Below, piece after piece: positions 8,540-16,777 of a stretch of DNA of 64,000 nt. The position numbers were made by a program, and so were the translations under genes. This stretch comes from CAZENU01 sp965117035. Its GTDB lineage: Bacteria; Chloroflexota; Dehalococcoidia; Lucifugimonadales; CAZENU01. The notes beneath the pieces are model-generated. The model made no database searches, was not told the DNA's origin, and saw only the letters and a program-made list of their open reading frames with translations. Every line of letters begins with the position of its first letter. Position 1 is the first letter of the stretch. The stretch spans positions 1,984,001 through 2,048,000 of the forward strand of contig OZ220748.1 of NCBI GenBank assembly GCA_965117035.1. The letters are read 5' to 3'.

Positions 8540-8700
8540 CCGGTTTTCGTGAGGTGTTCCATTGTGTTCCAAAGTGTCCCGTTCCTATCTGGGCGGTGGA
8601 ACAGTTTGCCGGAGAATGGAACAGGTGGTGTTCCGCGTTTCGTACCTGGGGTGGAACAGGGCGGGACAAAATGGGACACCGGTGTTCCAAACGTCTGAAC
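8540..8700. repeat. Cluster of TGTTCCA/TGGAACA motifs
   Basis: Within about 150 bases there are some ten occurrences of GTTCC, GGAAC or near variants (GTCCC, GGGAC), in both orientations, most preceded by GTG or TG. Short ORFs across it have low complexity and no family resemblance, so I treat the stretch as non-coding. It could be a decayed repeat array or a set of protein-binding sites. Confidence 0.5.
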
Positions 8701-8938
8701 TGTGACTTGTGTGATTCAAATGATGAAGATGATTGGTTGCGTGGTTCACCCTCACCTCAGTCCTCTCCCGTCGAGGGAGAGGAGGCAAGACGCCAGCACG
8801 CGGGGTGAATTCATAGGGGCCAGAATAGCACAGACGTGCTGGTATGTCCAGCGAGACCTGCGGTGGTAACTGTTCAGAGCAGGTGAAGCGGAACGTCTGA
8901 ACTGTGATTCGTGGGATTCTGATGATGGGGGATGATTT
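8687..8938. repeat. Direct-repeat pair (ACGTCTGAACTGTGA type) around a CCTCTCCC hairpin
   Basis: A motif that starts GAACGTCTGAACTGTGA and continues into GATTC-ATGATG-rich sequence occurs at 8687-8735 and again at 8890-8938. Between them lies a CCTCTCCC...GGGAGAGG hairpin (about 8746-8785) related to the tandem array at 17246-17554, and an ACTGTTCAGAG at 8869-8879. The stretch has no credible gene. Confidence 0.6.
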
Positions 8939-8965
8939 GGTGCTGAGCCTCGCCCGCACTTCATG

Positions 8966-9018
8966 GCGGCCCCTCGATACATCCCGACGAAGCGTCGGGG
9001 CACTCGGGGCGAACGGGT
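8966..9018 (-). repeat. Dispersed palindromic repeat, reverse copy
   Basis: Reverse-oriented copy of the repeat at 472-530, with the CGACGAAGCGTCG centre and CTCGGGGCGAACGGG end. It lies directly upstream of the HNH lipoprotein gene. Confidence 0.65.
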
Positions 9019-9081
9019 CAGGTGTGCTTTCGTTCGTCGTACCGGCGAATGCGCCTGCCGGGCCTGTGCTAGGCTTGTCCC

Positions 9082-10347
9082 ATGCTCCGGCGCCTGCTGT
9101 TGGCCGCCTCCGCCGCGCACCTGGCCGTCGTCATCGCGTGCGGCGAACCGACGCCGTTCCAGCCGACTGCGGCCCCGGCGACGACAGTCCCGGCAACCGC
9201 GACGGTCGCATCCGCGTCAGTCCCCGCGCCGGCAACCTCCATACCCACCGCACAACCCGCGCGGCCTGTCGCCCTGGTACTGCGCATCACCGTCTCAGGG
9301 CGTTCGGGCCGCATACCGGACTACGCCCGGAGCGACTGGCGGCACTGGACCGACGCCGACCGCGACTGCCAGGACGCGAGGCAGGAGGTGCTGATCGCCG
9401 AATCGACGGTGCCCGTCGTGTTCACCGACGACCGGCAGTGCAGGGTTGCGTCCGGCAACTGGGTGGGTCCGTACACGGGCGACATAGTGAACGACCCGGG
9501 GAGGCTGGACGTCGACCACATGGTGCCGCTGGCGAACGCGCACGCGTCGGGTGGCCACGCGTGGAGCCGCGACCGGAAGATGCTGTACGCCAACAGCCTG
9601 GCGTATCCGGGGCACCTGATCGCGGTCACGGCGTCGGCGAACCGGTCGAAGGGCGCGGACGGTCCGGACGAGTGGCGTCCGCCGGACCGGTCATACTGGT
9701 GCCAGTACGCGACCGACTGGGTAGTCATCAAGAACGAGTGGGGCCTGACTGCGACCGAGCGGGAGGCCGCCGCGCTGCGCGAGATGCTCGGGACGTGCGA
9801 TCACGCTGTCTTCCTGCAGTCCGTCGACCCTGAGGACGCCCCGCCGGCCCCAACGGCCGTTGCAGCCGTTCCAACGCCGACGGCCGCGCCACGCGAGTCC
9901 ACCACCGCCCCGCGGGCGCCGACGGCCACGCCGGAGTCGAACGCCCCCGGCACGAAGTACGACCCAGACGGGCCGGACCGCAACTGCTCCGACTTCGAGA
10001 CGTGGTCAGAGGCCCAGGCCTTCTTCGAGGCGGCGGGCGGGCCTGAGTCGGACCGGCACAGGCTGGACCGCGACGGCAACGGCATAGCCTGCGAGTCCCT
10101 CCCCGGCGCGCCGGGTTCGGCCACTGGCGCGCCAACGGTAACTCCGACGATGCCAACGCCGGAGTCGAGCGCGCCCGGCACGAAGTACGACCCCGACGGG
10201 CCGGACCGCAACTGCTCCGACTTCGACACGTGGGCGGAGGCGCAAGCCTTCTACGAGGCGGCGGGCGGGCCTGAGTCGGACCGGCACAGGCTGGACCGGG
10301 ACGGCAACGGAATAGCCTGCGAGTCCCTCCCCGGCGCACCGGGCTAG
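9082..10347 (+). CDS. Secreted lipoprotein with HNH (DUF1524-type) nuclease domain and two Excalibur domains
   Basis: A 421-residue exported protein. A signal peptide ends in a lipobox with Cys20 (AVVIAC), then comes a Thr/Pro/Ala-rich linker to about residue 62. Residues 70-235 match the DUF1524/GmrSD C-terminal HNH family: LDVDHMVPL with His146, then NSLAYPGHLIAV and ASANRSKG, which complete the metal finger. After a second Pro/Thr linker come two Excalibur calcium-binding domains (about 285-340 and 370-421), each with NCSDF, a WSEAQAF-like helix and DRDGNGIACE. The two copies are nearly identical at DNA level, so recent duplication is likely. Function inferred: extracytoplasmic DNA nuclease for nutrition or competition. 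Its stop overlaps the convergent downstream gene's stop. Confidence 0.85.
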   Translation: MLRRLLLAASAAHLAVVIACGEPTPFQPTAAPATTVPATATVASASVPAPATSIPTAQPARPVALVLRITVSGRSGRIPDYARSDWRHWTDADRDCQDARQEVLIAESTVPVVFTDDRQCRVASGNWVGPYTGDIVNDPGRLDVDHMVPLANAHASGGHAWSRDRKMLYANSLAYPGHLIAVTASANRSKGADGPDEWRPPDRSYWCQYATDWVVIKNEWGLTATEREAAALREMLGTCDHAVFLQSVDPEDAPPAPTAVAAVPTPTAAPRESTTAPRAPTATPESNAPGTKYDPDGPDRNCSDFETWSEAQAFFEAAGGPESDRHRLDRDGNGIACESLPGAPGSATGAPTVTPTMPTPESSAPGTKYDPDGPDRNCSDFDTWAEAQAFYEAAGGPESDRHRLDRDGNGIACESLPGAPG

Positions 10348-11177
10348 GGCAGGCTGTCAAAGGTTGTCGGGAAGTACCTGGCTGCCAGATACTCCAGGTA
10401 TTCCGGATTGGCTTGACCGGATGCCCAGAGCTTTCTGAAAGCGACCTGATACGTGAGTGCGGTGAACCGTGTCTCACGTCCCACTCGGCGAGCAAAGCAC
10501 TCGATCTCCCTCTTGTGCGCTTCTGATCTCTTTCCGGGGTAGTCGTAGTACAAGTAGTAGAGACTGAATCTGTCACCGAGTTGTGTCGCCAACCCAAGTG
10601 CGTGCTTCAAGAGTTGCCACGGATCCAAGAACTCGAACCGGAGTCCTCCTCCGTGCAGCTCTTCAGCAAGCGCCTGGCATGCCGGTAACCCCTGCGCTGT
10701 CCAAAGACCACCGGAGCAAGGAAAGTAGCTCGGCGTAAACTCGGACTTACCGGTGGTCGAGCGGCTCAGGGGCTCAGTAAACTTGCTTTCTATAGCAACA
10801 ACGTGGCTGGGGCGCAGCGTCATGGCCACATCGAGGTGTGGTGGAGTGCCTCCGAGGCTGGTAGGGAACTGTTCCTCAAAATGCAGAGACTCTGCCCCAT
10901 TGGCACCTATGCCCAGTGCCGACAGGAGAGGAGCCTTGGCTATGTCGGTCCAATAGTCGAAGAAGTTTGCGGCCAGCGCTGAGGATGAGTGCAGCGCTTT
11001 CATGTCACCGTCTAATTCTCTCCCAGAACCGCCTCGAAAGCCGTCCCGCGCACGAGGTGACAGTGGTCTTCGAAGGTTGGACTCAACATCGTGCACATAG
11101 CCGCGTGAGTCGAAAGGGATGCCCCTCGACCGCGCCCAGGCTTGTTGTGCGAGCTTTACTTCTTGCTCAGCGCCCAT
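10344..11177 (-). CDS. PD-(D/E)XK-like protein (PGN_0703-type putative restriction endonuclease)
   Basis: A 277-residue protein with the core of a PD-(D/E)XK nuclease: HLDVAMTL supplies the Asp, followed after a short loop by VVAIESKFTE, which gives the E-x-K signature. The arrangement resembles the PGN_0703 family of putative restriction endonuclease-like proteins; I recall this family rather than verify it. No methyltransferase neighbour is present, so a restriction system is not supported. Base composition is lower in G+C than the housekeeping neighbours, which suggests transfer. The ATG has AGGA nine bases upstream. The stop codon interlocks with that of the convergent HNH gene (CTAG). 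Confidence 0.55.
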   Translation of the reverse strand: MGAEQEVKLAQQAWARSRGIPFDSRGYVHDVESNLRRPLSPRARDGFRGGSGRELDGDMKALHSSSALAANFFDYWTDIAKAPLLSALGIGANGAESLHFEEQFPTSLGGTPPHLDVAMTLRPSHVVAIESKFTEPLSRSTTGKSEFTPSYFPCSGGLWTAQGLPACQALAEELHGGGLRFEFLDPWQLLKHALGLATQLGDRFSLYYLYYDYPGKRSEAHKREIECFARRVGRETRFTALTYQVAFRKLWASGQANPEYLEYLAARYFPTTFDSLP

Positions 11178-11277
11178 CCGGTGCTTTCCTGGTCTTGTCC
11201 AGATACCCTCTACGATGGGCCATCGGCGCTGACGTACATGCAGTTACCTCGCTCGCGCTGGCGGCCCGCCGTACGAA

Positions 11278-12564
11278 CTACAGATATCGCCGGTAGACGT
11301 CGAGGCCGGCGAAGGTGGCGTTGGGGCCCAGCTCTTCTTCGATGCGGAGGAGGCGGTTGTACTTGGCGGTGCGCTCGCCCCGGCTGGGCGCGCCGGCCTT
11401 GATCTGGCCGGCGCCGGTGCCCACGGCCAGGTCGGCTATGGTCGTGTCCTCGGTCTCGCCGGAGCGGTGGCTGATGACGGTGCCCCAGCCCGCGTTCCGA
11501 GCCGCCTCCAGCGCGGCGACGGTCTCGGTGACGGTGCCCACCTGGTTCAGCTTCAGCAGGACCGCGTTGGCCGCGTTCTCGGCGACGCCCCGCGAGACGG
11601 CCGCCGGCCTGGTCGTGAAGATGTCGTCTCCGACGAGCTGCACCGAGTCGCCCAGGCGGCGCGTGAGGTCGACCCAGCCGTCCCAGTCGTCCTCGCCCAT
11701 GCCGTCCTCTATGCTGAGGATGGGGTAGAGCCTGCGCCAGTCGTCGTATATGGTCACGAGCTCGTCGGACGACGCGCTCCAGCCCTGGCGCTCGAAGGCG
11801 TACCGGCCGCGGCCGGCGGCAAGCTCGCTGGCGGCGACGTCTAGGGCGATGAAGCACTGCTCGCCGGGCTCGTAGCCCGCCGCGGCGATCGCGTCGAGTA
11901 CCAGGTCGACCGCCTCGCGGTCGGACTCGAGCCTGGGCGCGAAGCCGCCCTCGTCGCCGACGGTCGAGGCCATCCCGCGCTCGCCCAGGCGCCGCTTCAG
12001 CGTGTGGAAGACCTCCACGCCCGCGCGCAGCGCCTCGCGAAAGGTATCGAAGCCGGCGGGGATGACCATGAACTCCTGGATGTCGGTCGAGCCATCGGCG
12101 TGCCTGCCGCCGTTGACGATGTTGAGCATCGGCGCCGGGAGGGAGACCCGGCGGCCTCCGGCGAAGTATCGGTACAGCGGCACGCCTGCGCTGGCGGCGC
12201 TGGCGTGGGCGAACGCCATCGACGCCCCGAGGACGGCGTTGGCGCCGAGGCGGGACTTGTCGTGTGTCCCGTCGAGCTCGATCAGCGCGCCGTCCAACGC
12301 CGCCTGTTCGCCGGCCTCGCGGCCCATGATGACGTCGGCTATCGGGCCGCGGACGTTCGCGACGGCGGTCCGCACGCCCAGGCCGCCGAAGCGCGACGCG
12401 TCGCCGTCGCGCAGCTCCAGGGCCTCGGAGGTACCGCTGCTGGCGCCCGAGGGCACGAGCGCGCGGCCGACCGCGCCATCGGAGATGCCGATCTCTACCT
12501 CGACGGTCGGGTTGCCCCGCGAGTCGAGGGCTTCCCTGGCCCTTACGTCCGATACGGTTGGCAT
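11278..12564 (-). CDS. eno: Enolase
   Basis: Dehydrates 2-phosphoglycerate to phosphoenolpyruvate. Visible signatures are SGASSGTSEALELRDGD near the N-terminus, the metal-ligand segments IALDVAASE, LSIEDGM and VGDD, the catalytic Lys in AVLLKLNQVGT and the family signature SHRSGETEDTTIAD. Length 428 is standard. The start ATG lies four bases after the stop of the TIGR00725-like gene, so the two are translationally close. No terminator-like hairpin was noticed directly downstream. Confidence 0.97.
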   Translation of the reverse strand: MPTVSDVRAREALDSRGNPTVEVEIGISDGAVGRALVPSGASSGTSEALELRDGDASRFGGLGVRTAVANVRGPIADVIMGREAGEQAALDGALIELDGTHDKSRLGANAVLGASMAFAHASAASAGVPLYRYFAGGRRVSLPAPMLNIVNGGRHADGSTDIQEFMVIPAGFDTFREALRAGVEVFHTLKRRLGERGMASTVGDEGGFAPRLESDREAVDLVLDAIAAAGYEPGEQCFIALDVAASELAAGRGRYAFERQGWSASSDELVTIYDDWRRLYPILSIEDGMGEDDWDGWVDLTRRLGDSVQLVGDDIFTTRPAAVSRGVAENAANAVLLKLNQVGTVTETVAALEAARNAGWGTVISHRSGETEDTTIADLAVGTGAGQIKAGAPSRGERTAKYNRLLRIEEELGPNATFAGLDVYRRYL

Positions 12565-12568
12565 GGGT

Positions 12569-13063
12569 TTACCGGGACCTGACGGGCGCCGGCGTCCGCG
12601 CTTCGGCCGCCCGAATCGCCTTCTCGACCGCGTCGGCCGGGCTGTCCGCGGGCACCATCGCGTCGTCCGCGGTCCCGTTGCGTCCCAGCTCCCACGTCTC
12701 GAGGGCGATGACCGGTATGCCCTCGCCGAGGGCGTGGCCGATCTCGGACAGCGTGCCGTAGGCGCCGCCGACGGCGATGACGGCGCGGCCGCTCTTGACG
12801 ACGATCACGTTCCGGGCGTAGGCGAGGCCGGTGCAGACCGGGATGTCGACCCACGGGTTGGCGTCGGCCGGGTCGTCGCCGGGCAGGATGCCGACCGTGG
12901 CGCCGCCGGCGGACTTCGCGCCGCGGCACACCGCGGCCATCACGCCGCCGAGGCCGCCGCACACGACGGTCATGCCGCGCCTGGCCAGCTCCGCGCCGAC
13001 CTGCTCGGCCAGGGCCTCGATATGGGGGCTCGGCTCGCTGGCGCCGATAACCGAAATCAGCAA
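12569..13063 (-). CDS. TIGR00725-like Rossmann-fold protein (LOG/DprA-related)
   Basis: A 164-residue protein of the TIGR00725 (LDcluster4) group, related to lysine-decarboxylase-like LOG and DprA folds. Visible: MLISVIGASEPS, then VVCGGLGGVMAAVCRGAKSAGG for the nucleotide-binding region and IAVGGAYGTLSEIGHAL for the GGxGTxxE motif. Family members are poorly characterised; some bind nucleotides or molybdenum cofactor. It precedes eno by four bases and follows hrcA by about 55 bases on the same strand, possibly one transcript. The function is not known to me. Confidence 0.75.
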   Translation of the reverse strand: MLISVIGASEPSPHIEALAEQVGAELARRGMTVVCGGLGGVMAAVCRGAKSAGGATVGILPGDDPADANPWVDIPVCTGLAYARNVIVVKSGRAVIAVGGAYGTLSEIGHALGEGIPVIALETWELGRNGTADDAMVPADSPADAVEKAIRAAEARTPAPVRSR

Positions 13064-13118
13064 GGTATCCTCGAACTCCGTGAGGGGTGGGCGAATCGAA
13101 CGCGGGTCGGCGGGAAGT

Positions 13119-14147
13119 CTAGGCGCCGTGCACCGCCTCGAGCTGCTCGCTCATGACGGAAGACAGCAGCCGGACGCTGGCGATGGTGTCCAGGTACTCC
13201 ATGCGGGTCGGCCCGATGGCGCCGACGACGCCCTGCGCCTTCCCGGGCGTGCCGTAGTGGGCGAGCACCACGCTCAGGGGCCACAGCAGGTCCCCGTCGT
13301 GCTCCCGGCCGATGACGACCCGCACCGTGTTGCCGGACGGTGTCTGGCCCAGTATCGCCTCGACGAGGCTGCCGTCCTCGACGCCGTGTACGACGGCGCG
13401 TGACCTGTCGGCGGACTCGAACTCGGGCTGCGCCAGCAGGTTCCTGAGCCCGTCGACGTAGTGGTCGCTGTATCGCCTGTCGTCCTCTTCGTCGAGCATC
13501 AGCGCGGTGGCCTCGACCATCTCCTCTTCGAGCGGTGAGAGGTCTGCCGCGTCGAGCCCGCCGATCTCACGTCCGGTCATGCCCATGAGCTGGTTCCTGA
13601 CCCTGTTGCCGGCGATCTCGGCCTCGGTCGGGCTGATCGGCGCGGCGAGCCGGATCAGGTGCTTTCGGAGCCGTGCCTGCTCCATGACGACGATGAGCAT
13701 GGCCAGGAACTCCTGCAGGTAGACGAGTTCGAGGTACCTGACCTTCGATTCGGGCGCCTTGGGGAAGGTGGCGAGTCCCAGGTTGCCGACCATCCGTGCC
13801 ATGAGCTGCGCGGCGACCGTGGCCCAGTTGTCCAGGTCCTGCGCGGCCTCCATGAGGCTGCTGCGGACGTAGGCGCGCGCGTCCGAGGGCGACGAAGCGG
13901 AGGAGGCGGCGTCCAGGGCCTCGACGTAGGTCCTGTATCCCTTGTCCAGGGGCACGCTGCCGGCGGAGGCGTGCGGGCGGGAGATGTAGCCCTGCTCCTC
14001 GAGCTGCGCGACCTCGTTCCTGATCGTGGCAGAGCTCACGCCCAGGTCGCGCTGCTGGGCTATCGCGTCCGAGGCGATGGGCAGCGCCGTGCGGATGTAG
14101 TCTCCGACGATGATGTTCAGTATCCGCTGCTGTCGGACCGTGAGCAT
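13119..14147 (-). CDS. hrcA: Heat-inducible transcription repressor HrcA
   Basis: HrcA represses chaperone genes by binding CIRCE operators and needs GroEL for activity. The N-terminal winged helix is visible (RQQRILNIIVGDYI ... SSATIRNEVAQLEEQGYI, about residues 4-58), followed by the HSAGSVP-like SAGSVPLDKGYRTYV and the dimerisation/GAF-like domain with IGPTRMEY near the end. I chose the ATG at 14147 because GAGG lies eight bases upstream; a GTG two codons earlier (14153) is the alternative. The 342-residue length is normal. Its own promoter is at 14187-14215, and its likely target, groESL, lies immediately upstream on the same strand. Confidence 0.94.
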   Translation of the reverse strand: MLTVRQQRILNIIVGDYIRTALPIASDAIAQQRDLGVSSATIRNEVAQLEEQGYISRPHASAGSVPLDKGYRTYVEALDAASSASSPSDARAYVRSSLMEAAQDLDNWATVAAQLMARMVGNLGLATFPKAPESKVRYLELVYLQEFLAMLIVVMEQARLRKHLIRLAAPISPTEAEIAGNRVRNQLMGMTGREIGGLDAADLSPLEEEMVEATALMLDEEDDRRYSDHYVDGLRNLLAQPEFESADRSRAVVHGVEDGSLVEAILGQTPSGNTVRVVIGREHDGDLLWPLSVVLAHYGTPGKAQGVVGAIGPTRMEYLDTIASVRLLSSVMSEQLEAVHGA

Positions 14148-14186
14148 GTCCACATCCTCGAAGCAGGAGTGACCCTACCTGTCTCG

Positions 14187-14215
14187 AATCTAGCAGTAAG
14201 CCGAATTCAGGTCAA
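14187..14215 (-). promoter_or_regulatory. SigA-type promoter for hrcA
   Basis: On the minus strand TTGACC (14215-14210) and TAGATT (14192-14187) are spaced by 17 bases, about 40 bases before the hrcA start. No CIRCE-like inverted repeat was seen at this promoter. Confidence 0.6.
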
Positions 14216-14249
14216 GACCGATGGCCGCCCCGGCAGGACCGTCCCGGAG

Positions 14250-14345
14250 TCTCCACAGATTGAGGGTGACAGACCTGCGCAAGGTCCAACGCCCCCTCTG
14301 CCTGACCATCTCCCGCAAAGGGGCGAGGGAACAATGGGAAAGGCA
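14250..14345 (+). repeat. Degenerate copy of the CACAGATT...CCCCCTC hairpin repeat
   Basis: A decayed repeat that opens TCCACAGATTGAGGGTGACAG, runs through AACGCCCCCTC and ends in a GGGCGAGGGAACAA half-hairpin. Closely related sequence occurs at 27905-27995, and its 3' part is tandemly amplified at 17246-17554. Confidence 0.6.
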
Positions 14346-14385
14346 CGGACGGTTTTGGCGACCCACTCGCGTGTCGCGAACGCCT

Positions 14386-14419
14386 AAATCAAAGAGGGCC
14401 CCGACGTGCGGGGCCCTCT
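14386..14419 (-). terminator. Rho-independent-type terminator after groEL
   Basis: Read on the minus strand, a perfect 11-bp stem (AGAGGGCCCCG with CGGGGCCCTCT, loop of five) is followed by TTTGATTTA. It begins 22 bases after the groEL stop, so the groESL transcript probably ends here and hrcA starts a new one. Confidence 0.8.
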
Positions 14420-14441
14420 CCGCGGTTCGGTCCGGTTGGGC

Positions 14442-16052
14442 CTAGTAGTCCATCGGCGGGGCCGCGGGCATCGGAGGAGTCTCCTCCTTGACGTCCGTGA
14501 TGAGCGACTCGGTGGTGATGACCATGGACGCGACGCTGGCCGCGTTCTCGATGGCCGCCCGGGTCACCTTGGCCGGGTCCATGATTCCCCGCTCGAGCAG
14601 GTTCGTGAAGTCGCCGGTCTCGGCGTCGTAACCCCAGTCGCCCTCGGTCTTGCGGGTCTCGGACAGGATCACGTCGCCGGAGATGCCGGTGTTCTCAGCG
14701 ATCAGCTTGATGGGCGCGTCGAGCGCGCGGCGCATGATCTCGACGCCGGTCTTCTCGTCGTCGACCACGTCGAGGGAGTCGAGAGCGGCCTGCGACCGGA
14801 CGAGGGTTACCCCGCCGCCGGGCACGATGCCCTCTTCCACCGCGGCGCGGGTCGCCGACAGGGCGTCCTCCAGCCGCTGCTTCTTCTCCTTGAGCTCGAT
14901 CTCGGTGGCCGCGCCGACCTTCATGATGGCGACGCCGCCGGACAGCTTGGCCATGCGCTCCTGGAGCTTCTCCCGGTCGTAGTCCGAGGTCGTCTCCTCG
15001 ATCTGGGCCTTGATCTGGTTGATGCGGCCCTGGATGGCGTCCTCGGAGCCGGCGCCGTCGACGAAGGTCGTGTCCTCCTTGCTGGCGACCACTCGCCGGG
15101 CGTTGCCGAGGTCCTCGACGGTGACGGAGTCGAGCTTGCGCCCGATCTCCTCGCTGATGACCTTGCCGCCCGTGAGGATGGCCATGTCCTGGAGCATCTC
15201 CTTGCGGCGGTCGCCGAATCCCGGGGCCTTGACCGCGAGCACGTTGAGCGTGCCGCGGAGCTTGTTGACCACCAGCGTCGCGAGGGCCTCGCCCTCGATG
15301 TCCTCCGCCACGACGACCACGTTCTTGCCGACCTGGAGGATCTTCTCCAGCGCGGGCAGCAGGTCCGAGACGGCCGAGAGCTTCTTGTCGGTGATCAGGA
15401 TGTACGGGCTCTCGATGTCGGTCTCCATCCGCTCCTGGTTGGTGACGAAGTAGGGCGAGATGTAGCCGCGGTCGATCTGCATCCCCTCGACGAACTCCTG
15501 CTCGAAGCTGATGCCCTTCGACTCCTCGACGGTGATCACGCCGTCCTTGCCGACCTTCTCCATCACGTCGGCGATCAGGGTGCCCATCTCGTCGTCATGG
15601 GCGGACAGGGAGGCCACCTGGGCGACCTTCTCCTTGCCCTCGACGGTCGTCGCCGCCTGCTCGACGGAGTCGCGCAGGGCCACGACGGCCTTGTCGATGC
15701 CTCGCTTGAGGGCCATGGGGTTGGCGCCCGCCGCGATGTTCTTGAACCCCTCGTGGATGATCGCCTGGGACAGGACGGTCGCCGTCGTCGTGCCGTCACC
15801 GGCAACGTCGTTGGTCTTGCTGGCCGCCTCCTTGAGGAGCTGGGCTCCCATGTTCTCGTAGGCGTCCTCGAGCTCGATCTCCTTGGCGATCGTCACGCCG
15901 TCGCTGCATACCTGCGGCGGGCCGAACTTCTTGTCGAGCACGACGTTGCGGCCCCGCGGGCCGAGTGTCACGCCGACGGTGTCGGCCATGGTGTCGATCC
16001 CCCGCTTCATCGCCGCCCGAGCTTCTTCTCCGAAACTCAACTGCTTTGGCAC
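14442..16052 (-). CDS. groEL: 60-kDa chaperonin GroEL
   Basis: GroEL forms the double-ring chamber in which proteins fold with ATP. The family signatures are clear: TLGPRGRNVVLDKK near the N-terminus, VAGDGTTTATVL (nucleotide site) and AAVEEGIVPGGG in the equatorial domain. The 536-residue length is normal. The C-terminus is MPAAPPMDY instead of the usual Gly-Gly-Met repeats, so the cavity tail differs from the E. coli type. The start is GTG with AGGAGG six bases upstream. It follows groES by 58 bases and shares its promoter and operator. Confidence 0.97.
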   Translation of the reverse strand: MPKQLSFGEEARAAMKRGIDTMADTVGVTLGPRGRNVVLDKKFGPPQVCSDGVTIAKEIELEDAYENMGAQLLKEAASKTNDVAGDGTTTATVLSQAIIHEGFKNIAAGANPMALKRGIDKAVVALRDSVEQAATTVEGKEKVAQVASLSAHDDEMGTLIADVMEKVGKDGVITVEESKGISFEQEFVEGMQIDRGYISPYFVTNQERMETDIESPYILITDKKLSAVSDLLPALEKILQVGKNVVVVAEDIEGEALATLVVNKLRGTLNVLAVKAPGFGDRRKEMLQDMAILTGGKVISEEIGRKLDSVTVEDLGNARRVVASKEDTTFVDGAGSEDAIQGRINQIKAQIEETTSDYDREKLQERMAKLSGGVAIMKVGAATEIELKEKKQRLEDALSATRAAVEEGIVPGGGVTLVRSQAALDSLDVVDDEKTGVEIMRRALDAPIKLIAENTGISGDVILSETRKTEGDWGYDAETGDFTNLLERGIMDPAKVTRAAIENAASVASMVITTESLITDVKEETPPMPAAPPMDY

Positions 16053-16110
16053 TTAAGTCCTCCTGGGTGTCTTCGTGAGTTGGTTGGTGTGTTTGTGTCC
16101 GCCGCCGGTA

Positions 16111-16416
16111 CTATCGTGTGAACAGGACGTCGTCGTCGCGGAGCACCAGGTACTCGGTCTCGCCTTCCTTGTACTCCGTGCCGCCGTACTTGGAGTAGAC
16201 GACGATGTCGCCGACCGCGACCTCCATCGGCAGCCTCGTGCCATCGTCCGTCAGCTTGCCGGGTCCTACGGCCACGACCTTGCCGGACTGCGGCCGCTCC
16301 TTGGCGGTGTCGGGAATGTAGATCCCGCCGGAGCTCATCTCCGCCTCGTCCTCCAACGGCTCGACAACGATCCGGTTTCCGACCGGCTTGAACGTCACCT
16401 TTGCCTCTGTCGCCAA
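16111..16416 (-). CDS. groES: 10-kDa co-chaperonin GroES
   Basis: GroES caps GroEL. The 101-residue sequence shows the expected N-terminal strand (FKPVGNRIVVEPLEDE), the mobile-loop region MSSGGIYIPDTAKERPQ and the DIVVYSKYGGTEYKEGE end. The start codon is TTG, chosen because AGGAGG stands seven bases upstream. It is the first gene of the groESL operon, with a promoter at 16492-16521 and a CIRCE-like element at 16461-16487 just before it. Confidence 0.96.
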   Translation of the reverse strand: MATEAKVTFKPVGNRIVVEPLEDEAEMSSGGIYIPDTAKERPQSGKVVAVGPGKLTDDGTRLPMEVAVGDIVVYSKYGGTEYKEGETEYLVLRDDDVLFTR

Positions 16417-16460
16417 ATTCGCACCTCCTGCTTGGGTATCGATGTGCCTGACTGTTTTCG

Positions 16461-16487
16461 TTAGCAGTCGAGCATCTCAACTGCCAG
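16461..16487 (-). promoter_or_regulatory. CIRCE-like HrcA operator upstream of groES
   Basis: TTAGCAGTC, nine spacer bases, then AACTGCCAG: two imperfectly inverted 9-bp halves in the 27-bp architecture of CIRCE (TTAGCACTC-N9-GAGTGCTAA). The left half matches eight of nine consensus bases, the right half about five. The symmetry extends into the spacer (GAG/CTC). It covers the expected transcription start of the promoter at 16492-16521, and hrcA lies in the window. Confidence 0.6.
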
Positions 16488-16491
16488 AACA

Positions 16492-16521
16492 AGTCTAGGG
16501 GATGGATCGCGGCCATGTCAA
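16492..16521 (-). promoter_or_regulatory. SigA-type promoter for groESL
   Basis: Read on the minus strand, a perfect TTGACA (16521-16516) is followed after 18 bases by TAGACT (16497-16492). The expected start site lies inside the CIRCE-like element, as usual for HrcA control. Confidence 0.6.
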
Positions 16522-16559
16522 CAAACGAAAAACGGCGGGACGGCGGGGACGTGTGCCCA

Positions 16560-16700
16560 GTCGTTGTCGCCCTGAACGAAGCTGAAGGGCCTGGGGTGGG
16601 GGCCGTGTCGGGAGCCAGGTCGTGTGGCGAGTCACGGCGACTGGTCCCCTCCCCAGGTCCCTCGCTGCGCTCGGGACGACAAGAGCGGCAGCCTTGGGGC
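16560..16700 (+). repeat. Intergenic repeat fragments
   Basis: The 290-base gap between groES and the lipoprotein gene holds no gene. It contains a CCTGAACGAAGCTGAAGGGC segment and a CCCTCGCTGCGCTCGGGACGAC segment, both of the type commonly dispersed in intergenic DNA. A relative of the second lies at about 44180-44210. Confidence 0.45.
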
Positions 16701-16777
16701 CGGGCATGGCGCGTGGCCATCGGGTAGACTTCCAGCACCGCGGTTGCGGCCGCGAGACGTCCCGCGGGGGCGATTCG

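Noticed and set aside
8395..8698. Short ORFs in both strands upstream of the repeats
   Set aside because: They consist of translated repeat motifs and have no ribosome sites or homology signal.
10344..11177. Restriction-modification system
   Set aside because: Only a nuclease-like gene is present; no methyltransferase or specificity gene is near.
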